From contig JAGCZE010000050.1 in assembly GCA_017960415.1 (NCBI GenBank), positions 1 through 9,094 on the forward strand: DNA of 9,094 bases, read 5' to 3'. The position numbers and the translations under genes are program-made. The DNA comes from Lachnospiraceae bacterium. Its GTDB lineage: Bacteria > Bacillota_A > Clostridia > Lachnospirales > Lachnospiraceae. Of this stretch, positions 4,977 through 9,094 are shown in pieces; position 1 is the stretch's first letter; the number at the start of each line of letters is the position of its first letter. The notes beneath the pieces were generated by a model, which was given only the letters and a program-made list of their open reading frames with translations, searched no databases and was not told where the DNA came from.

Positions 4977-6654
4977 ACAATTAGCCGGAGTACCAAGCGC
5001 AGCGGAACTCAGCATTTTGGCGAATGATCTGTTTCCTGACCTCACGGAAGGCGTATACGGCGTACCGGAGACGGAAGTTCCGGCTGCTGATGTACCGGAG
5101 GTAAGCGTCCCGGACATTGCTTCACCGACAGGTTATGGAGATGTCTCACCTTCGCAGGCGTTTGACTGGGAGCACCCCTTTGCTTATGGTGGAAACAGCG
5201 CGGATCCTTATATTGGTACCATAGAGAGTGTCAGCGCACCCGAAAGCGTTTTTCTGCCGGGGTCTGGAGATCTGCCCACAGTGAAACATGAAAGTGACAC
5301 AGCCTATGCGCCTGTAGTTCTTTCGCAGACTCAGGCGGCGGAAAAGAAAAGAGTCATTGACGTCCCGACATCTCTCGGAGGAGATGTCGTAGATAAACAG
5401 TCGGGGGAGAAGAGCGGCTCTTCACGAAATGATTCCATTCGTATCGGAAGCAAAACGCTGACTCAGATCCGTGACGATTTCCCAATCCTGTCCGAAAGGA
5501 TCAACGGCAATCCGCTGGTGTGGCTGGATAACGGAGCTACCACACAAAGACCTCAGGCAGTGATCGACAGGCTGAAATACTACTATGAGCATGAAAACTC
5601 AAACGTTCACAGAGGAGCGCACACGCTGGCAGCAAGATCTACGGATGCCTATGAAGAGGCAAGAGATATCGTAAGGGATTTCATCGGTGCGCCCTCTTCC
5701 GAAGAGATCATTTTCGTGAGAGGAACTACGGAAGGCATTAACTTAGTAGCAAATGCCTATGTAAAGCCGCAGCTGCAGCCCGGTGATGAGATCATTGTAT
5801 CGATCCTGGAGCATCACGCGAACATTGTTCCTTGGCAGCTGATTGCGCAGGAGACCGGTGCGGTGATCAGGGTCATTCCATGTGACGAAACGGGACAGCT
5901 TATTCTGCATGAGTATGAAAAGCTGTTTACCCGAAATACGAAATTTGTCGCAGTGACACATGTTTCGAACGTTTTGGGAACTGTGACTCCCATCGAGGAA
6001 CTGATAGCGATCGCGCACAGGCACGGTGTACGCATTTTGATCGACGGAGCTCAGTCTGTTGCGCATATTCCCGTGAGCGTGTCGGCGCTGGATGCGGATT
6101 TCTTCGTATTTTCGGGGCACAAGGTGTTTGCACCTACCGGCATCGGCGTCGTTTATGGGAAGAAAGAACTCTTGGAGGCGGCGAGGCCTTATCACGGAGG
6201 CGGCAACATGATCGCTGACGTCACTTTTGAGAGAACTATCTACAATCCGGCTCCGAATAAGTTTGAAGCCGGAACCGGAAGCATAGCCGATGCAGTCGGA
6301 CTTGGTGCAGCGCTCAAATATCTTTCTGAGATCGGAATGCCCTGCGTATATCGGTGGGAGCACGAACTTCTGCAATACGCGATGAAGGAAATGAAGACTG
6401 TCCGTGGGCTGCATCTGATAGGAACCGCTTTAAACAAGTCCTCGGCGCTCTCATTTAAGCTTGACGGCTATGCCGATGACGAAGTGGGCAAGAGGCTGGA
6501 CAGCTATGGTATCGCCGTTCGTACGGGACATCACTGTGCACAGCCTGTACTCAGGCGTTTTGGTTATGAAGGGTCGGTTCGTCCTACGATAGCGCTTTAC
6601 AATTCGCCGGATGATATCGACGCTCTGGTAAAAGTATTAAAGACGTTTGCATAA
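4963..6654 (+). CDS. Encapsulin cargo: SufS-like cysteine desulfurase with N-terminal targeting extension
   Basis: A 563-residue group II (SufS-type) cysteine desulfurase that removes sulfur from L-cysteine as a protein persulfide, leaving alanine. The catalytic part starts near residue 169 (IRDDFPIL) and shows DNGATTQRP from Asp189, EHHANIVPWQ (His284-His285), the PLP lysine Lys387 in FSGHK, and the active-site Cys525 in RTGHHCAQP. Residues 1 to about 165 are an extra region absent from ordinary SufS: rich in Pro, Ser, Gly, Asp and Val, probably disordered, with a short predicted helix (AELSILANDLFPDL, 14-27), VP repeats (34-50) and an aromatic patch (FDWEHPFAYGG, 67-77). Such extensions direct desulfurase into family 2A shells. 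ATG 4963 is preferred over the in-frame TTG 4951 because GGAGA at 4953-4957 is well placed. Overlaps the shell gene by 14 bases, favouring matched synthesis. Confidence 0.93.
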   Translation: MTTIEQLAGVPSAAELSILANDLFPDLTEGVYGVPETEVPAADVPEVSVPDIASPTGYGDVSPSQAFDWEHPFAYGGNSADPYIGTIESVSAPESVFLPGSGDLPTVKHESDTAYAPVVLSQTQAAEKKRVIDVPTSLGGDVVDKQSGEKSGSSRNDSIRIGSKTLTQIRDDFPILSERINGNPLVWLDNGATTQRPQAVIDRLKYYYEHENSNVHRGAHTLAARSTDAYEEARDIVRDFIGAPSSEEIIFVRGTTEGINLVANAYVKPQLQPGDEIIVSILEHHANIVPWQLIAQETGAVIRVIPCDETGQLILHEYEKLFTRNTKFVAVTHVSNVLGTVTPIEELIAIAHRHGVRILIDGAQSVAHIPVSVSALDADFFVFSGHKVFAPTGIGVVYGKKELLEAARPYHGGGNMIADVTFERTIYNPAPNKFEAGTGSIADAVGLGAALKYLSEIGMPCVYRWEHELLQYAMKEMKTVRGLHLIGTALNKSSALSFKLDGYADDEVGKRLDSYGIAVRTGHHCAQPVLRRFGYEGSVRPTIALYNSPDDIDALVKVLKTFA

Positions 6655-6671
6655 CGTTGTTTTCAGCGCAT

Positions 6672-6702
6672 GTATCACCCGGACGGCAAATCCGGGTGAT
6701 AC
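6672..6702 (+). promoter_or_regulatory. Strong intercistronic hairpin without T-run
   Basis: GTATCACCCGGA (6672-6683) and TCCGGGTGATAC (6691-6702) form a perfect 12-bp stem with loop CGGCAAA, extendable by three more pairs including one G-U. What follows (GTGACGTCG) has no T-run, so it is not a typical terminator. Lying after the desulfurase stop, it could protect the encapsulin-desulfurase mRNA from 3' exonucleases or lower expression of downstream genes. Confidence 0.6.
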
Positions 6703-6741
6703 GTGACGTCGTATTATTGAGGAAATAAAGGGATAACGAAC

Positions 6742-7701
6742 ATGAACAGCGTGATCAGGGAAGAAGAGGTCAATCAGATCGTGCAGACGATCTTTGACGA
6801 CTACGAAGGCGATGAGGCAATTGACAAGATCAACATCTATAATAAACCGAACAAGCATGAGATATATGATCTGATCAGGGATTTTTTCGCTATAGTTTAT
6901 CCGGGATACTATCGGGACGGATATTATAAAACATTTAATCCAAAATCAAATCTTGCCGTCATCATAGAGGATGTTTTTTATCACCTGAGCAAGCAGGTTT
7001 ATCTTGCACTCGATTATTGCAGAAAAAGAGGAACGCTTACGGATGATGAGAGAAAGCAGGAAAGTTATCGGATCTGTAAAGTCTTTTTTGCAAGAATACC
7101 CAGGATCCGCGAGTATCTAAAGACTGATCTTGAAGCGGCCTATGACGGGGATCCGGCAGCGGGGTGCCTGGATGAGATCATTCTGGCATATCCGGGATTG
7201 ATGGCGATAACGGTTTACCGGCTGGCGCATGAGCTGTATCTGGAGCAGGTACCTGTACTGCCGAGGCTGATGACGGAATATGCACATTCCCGGACGGGCA
7301 TAGATATCCATCCCGGAGCTGCCATAGATAAGTATTTCTTTATCGATCACGGGACAGGGATCGTTATCGGAGAGACTGCAGTGATCGGTAAGAACGTTAA
7401 GATCTATCAGGGCGTTACTCTCGGCGCTCTGTCGACGAGAGGCGGTCAGAAACTCTCGGGGAAAAGGAGACATCCTAAGATCTGCGACAATGTCACTATC
7501 TATGCGGGAGCATCTATACTCGGAGGAGACACGGTGATCGGCGAGAATGCGGTGATCGGCGGTAATGCGTTCATTACCAGAAGTGTTGACGCAAATACGA
7601 GAGTAAGCATGAAGAATCTGGAGATGGAATACCGGGCGGAAGGAAATGTCCGAAAGAGTGAAGAACTGGCACAGGGTGAAGCATGGTATTACATGATCTG
7701 A
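6742..7701 (+). CDS. cysE: Serine O-acetyltransferase (EpsC/CysE type)
   Basis: A 319-residue acetyl-CoA:serine O-acetyltransferase, which makes O-acetylserine, the carbon acceptor for cysteine synthesis. The N-terminal half (about 1-175) is helical; the C-terminal part (about 180-290) is a left-handed beta-helix of hexapeptide repeats. Family motifs are GIDIHPGAAID, IDHGTGIVIGETA with the Asp202-His203 pair, IYQGVTLGAL and KRRHPKI. The length matches the longer EpsC-like enzymes of anaerobes rather than the shorter Bacillus CysE of about 220 residues. AAAGGGA about eight bases before ATG 6742 is the ribosome binding site. It lies 87 bases after the desulfurase gene, separated by a hairpin. 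No O-acetylserine sulfhydrylase is in the window; one may lie beyond the right edge. Serine acetyltransferases often neighbour family 2A encapsulins. Confidence 0.92.
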   Translation: MNSVIREEEVNQIVQTIFDDYEGDEAIDKINIYNKPNKHEIYDLIRDFFAIVYPGYYRDGYYKTFNPKSNLAVIIEDVFYHLSKQVYLALDYCRKRGTLTDDERKQESYRICKVFFARIPRIREYLKTDLEAAYDGDPAAGCLDEIILAYPGLMAITVYRLAHELYLEQVPVLPRLMTEYAHSRTGIDIHPGAAIDKYFFIDHGTGIVIGETAVIGKNVKIYQGVTLGALSTRGGQKLSGKRRHPKICDNVTIYAGASILGGDTVIGENAVIGGNAFITRSVDANTRVSMKNLEMEYRAEGNVRKSEELAQGEAWYYMI

Positions 7702-7721
7702 AGATAATTAAGCGATTACAG

Positions 7722-7747
7722 CGGATCCGGACAGTGGTCGGGATCCG
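7722..7747 (+). promoter_or_regulatory. Intercistronic hairpin without T-run
   Basis: CGGATCCGGAC (7722-7732) pairs with GTCGGGATCCG (7737-7747) with one mismatch and an AGTG loop. No T-run follows, and the carrier gene's ribosome binding site (GAGAGGAGA) begins about eight bases later. It probably affects mRNA stability or ribosome access rather than termination. Confidence 0.5.
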
Positions 7748-7768
7748 TAAAACAGAGAGGAGATTAAC

Positions 7769-7975
7769 ATGGTTTTAACAATTTCGGGAGAGAAGAAAGA
7801 AGTGGACGACGGAATTACCGTTGCGACGCTGATCGAACAGGAGAAGGTTGAGACACCGGAATATGTAACGGTTTCGGTAAACGAGGAATTCGTTGAAAAT
7901 TCGTCGTTTGACACCTTCGTGTTGAAAGACGGTGACGAAGTGGAATTCTTGTATTTCATGGGAGGAGGAAGATAA
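7769..7975 (+). CDS. ThiS-like sulfur carrier protein with extra C-terminal Arg
   Basis: A 68-residue beta-grasp sulfur carrier of the ThiS type, recognisable from ISGEKKEV at the start, TVATLIEQ, and DGDEVEFLYFMGGG at the end. Such proteins are adenylated by an E1-like enzyme at a C-terminal Gly-Gly and converted to a thiocarboxylate that donates sulfur. Here the chain ends Gly65-Gly66-Gly67-Arg68: one residue follows the glycines. In the Wolinella HcyS system a C-terminal Ala must be removed by the JAMM protease HcyD before activation; the second JAMM gene downstream could do the same here. The stop overlaps the next start as TAATG. It could serve thiamine synthesis, but no thiamine gene is nearby, while serine acetyltransferase, E1 and JAMM genes are, which favours cysteine or homocysteine formation. 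Confidence 0.87.
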   Translation: MVLTISGEKKEVDDGITVATLIEQEKVETPEYVTVSVNEEFVENSSFDTFVLKDGDEVEFLYFMGGGR

Positions 7976-8784
7976 TGGCATTTACAAATGAACAGCTGGA
8001 GCGGTATTCCAGGCACATTATCTTGAAAGAGATCGGCGTAAAGGGGCAGAAAAAGCTTTTGAACGCGAAGGTCCTGATCATCGGGGCAGGCGGTCTCGGA
8101 GCACCCGCGGCATTGTATCTTGCGGCAGCAGGCGTCGGTACGATAGGTATTGTCGATGCCGATCGTGTGGATCTTTCCAATCAGCAGAGACAGGTTATCC
8201 ATACAACGAACGACGTAGGCAAGAAGAAGGTGGAATCCGCGGCAGAGACCATGCGCGCGATCAATCCGGATGTGACGGTAAACACTTATTATGAATATGT
8301 GACCAGTGCAAACATCCTCGATCTGATAAAGGACTATGATTTCGTGATCGATGGAACGGATAATTTTCCTGCGAAATTCCTTATCAATGACGCGTGCGTG
8401 ATGGCAAATAAACCTTTTTCCCATGCGGGAATTATTCGGTTCAAGGGACAGCTGACCACGATCATTCCCGGGGAAGGACCCTGCTACAGATGTATATTTA
8501 AGAATCCGCCTCCCAAGGACGCGGTACCGACATGCAAGCAGGCGGGAGTTATCGGAGCCATGGGAGGAGTCATCGGATCGCTTCAGGCGATGGAAGCGAT
8601 CAAATACATCACCGGAACCGGAGAGCTGCTTGTGGGATATCTTCTGACCTATGACGCATTGAAGATGGAATTCCATAAGATCAAGCTGCCGGCCCGCGGA
8701 AACGGATGTGCAGTATGTTCCGATACACCTACTATCACTGAACTGATCGATTATGATCAGGCGGTGTGCGAATTGAAGCATTAA
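7975..8784 (+). CDS. E1-like sulfur-carrier adenylyltransferase (ThiF/MoeB/HcyF family), module 2
   Basis: A 269-residue activating enzyme with the complete family set: RYSRHIILKEIGVKGQ near the N-terminus, nucleotide-binding loop GAGGLGAP (37-44), zinc cysteines 170/173 (CYRC) and 245/248 (CAVC), and the catalytic-type Cys187 in AVPTCKQAG. Unlike its paralogue at 2425 it has neither a fused carrier nor a rhodanese domain, so it should act on the separate ThiS-like carrier whose stop codon overlaps its ATG by one base. The GGA-GGA-GGA glycine codons of that carrier (7961-7969) provide its Shine-Dalgarno sequence. It would adenylate the carrier's C-terminus; the sulfur donor could be sulfide or a persulfide. 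It cannot be told apart from ThiF or MoeB by sequence alone; the neighbourhood favours an amino-acid biosynthesis role. Confidence 0.9.
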   Translation: MAFTNEQLERYSRHIILKEIGVKGQKKLLNAKVLIIGAGGLGAPAALYLAAAGVGTIGIVDADRVDLSNQQRQVIHTTNDVGKKKVESAAETMRAINPDVTVNTYYEYVTSANILDLIKDYDFVIDGTDNFPAKFLINDACVMANKPFSHAGIIRFKGQLTTIIPGEGPCYRCIFKNPPPKDAVPTCKQAGVIGAMGGVIGSLQAMEAIKYITGTGELLVGYLLTYDALKMEFHKIKLPARGNGCAVCSDTPTITELIDYDQAVCELKH

Positions 8785-8807
8785 GATCAGGAGATGAGAG
8801 GTTTACA

Positions 8808-9094
8808 ATGCAGATAACGATCAGAAAAACGGATTTTGACAGAATGTATGAGCATGCGCTGAAGGTACGACCGGAGGAAGCCTGCGGACTTATCGCGGGA
8901 ACGGATCGCGAGGATGGTGTAAGAGAGATCGAAAAAGTATATCTTCTGACGAATAGCGATCACACGAATGAGCATTTTACGATCGATCCGAAAGATCAGC
9001 TGCAGACTGTTAAGGATATACGCGCGAACGGCCTAAAGCCTTTGGGGAACTGGCATTCCCATCCGGGAAGTCCTTCGAGGCCTTCCGAGGAGGA
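8808..9094 (+). CDS. JAMM/JAB1 metalloprotease, module 2 (3' end outside window)
   Basis: The first 95 codons of a second JAMM-family zinc peptidase, cut off by the window end. ATG 8808 follows GAGAGG (8796-8801) with six bases between. The motif Glu24 (PEEACGLI) and His83/His85 in NWHSHPGSPSRPSEE is present, with Ser93 at the expected place; the next codon begins GA, consistent with the final motif Asp. Full members are about 130-150 residues, so roughly a third is missing. It differs from the 1970 protein in the catalytic loop (PGSPSRP against PDAPAVI) and in most flanking residues, so the two are distinct paralogues. It would release the amino acid from the aminoacyl-carrier and may remove Arg68 from the ThiS-like carrier. 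Confidence 0.88.
   Translation, partial: MQITIRKTDFDRMYEHALKVRPEEACGLIAGTDREDGVREIEKVYLLTNSDHTNEHFTIDPKDQLQTVKDIRANGLKPLGNWHSHPGSPSRPSEE

Noticed and set aside
7708..8781. 357-residue - strand ORF antisense to the ThiS-like and E1 genes
   Set aside because: Both + strand genes carry complete family motifs and good ribosome binding sites; the antisense frame has no domain and is a codon-use shadow.
7769..8784. Thiamine biosynthesis (ThiS/ThiF) assignment
   Set aside because: Sequence alone allows it, but no thiG, thiH or other thiamine gene is nearby and all neighbours concern cysteine or homocysteine sulfur.

Overview
The window is one + strand sulfur-metabolism operon, cut off at its right edge, preceded by about 580 bases of non-coding, hairpin-rich DNA. 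Strong AGGAGG-type ribosome binding sites, a consensus TTGACA-17-TAATAT promoter with TGn extension, near-balanced GC and the gene families suggest an anaerobic Firmicute of the Clostridia, possibly Lachnospiraceae. That placement is inference from style; there is no rRNA or other marker gene here.

Layout. Positions 1-580 hold a bidirectional-terminator palindrome (71-115), a multi-stem inverted-repeat element (116-244), an intrinsic terminator (407-437) and the operon promoter (523-551). An unlisted 36-residue Cys/Met-rich peptide (585-695) is followed by a strong intrinsic terminator (727-760) and a competing pairing (644-653 with 723-732), which together look like a ribosome-mediated, cysteine-sensing attenuator. 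Then come: a MetY-like O-acetylhomoserine sulfhydrylase (775-2004); a JAMM metalloprotease (1970-2428); a triple fusion of MoaD/CysO-like sulfur carrier, E1-type activating enzyme and rhodanese (2425-3882); a family 2A (SrpI-like) encapsulin shell protein (4017-4976); its predicted cargo, a SufS-like cysteine desulfurase with a disordered N-terminal extension of about 165 residues (4963-6654); an EpsC/CysE-type serine O-acetyltransferase (6742-7701); a ThiS-like sulfur carrier ending Gly-Gly-Gly-Arg (7769-7975); a second E1 enzyme (7975-8784); and a second JAMM protease running off the window (8808 onward).

How it may work together. Known precedents are the Wolinella HcyS/HcyD/HcyF/MetY route (protein thiocarboxylate to homocysteine), the mycobacterial CysO/CysM/Mec+/MoeZ route (protein thiocarboxylate to cysteine) and family 2A encapsulins packaging cysteine desulfurase, reported to store elemental sulfur. 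Here two separate carrier/E1/JAMM modules flank the encapsulin pair: the left one sits with a homocysteine-forming enzyme, the right one with an enzyme making O-acetylserine. The working model is a sulfur depot (encapsulin plus desulfurase) feeding, or fed by, two protein-thiocarboxylate lines for homocysteine and cysteine, with the whole operon read-through controlled by cysteine supply. The families are well supported; the wiring between them is inference.
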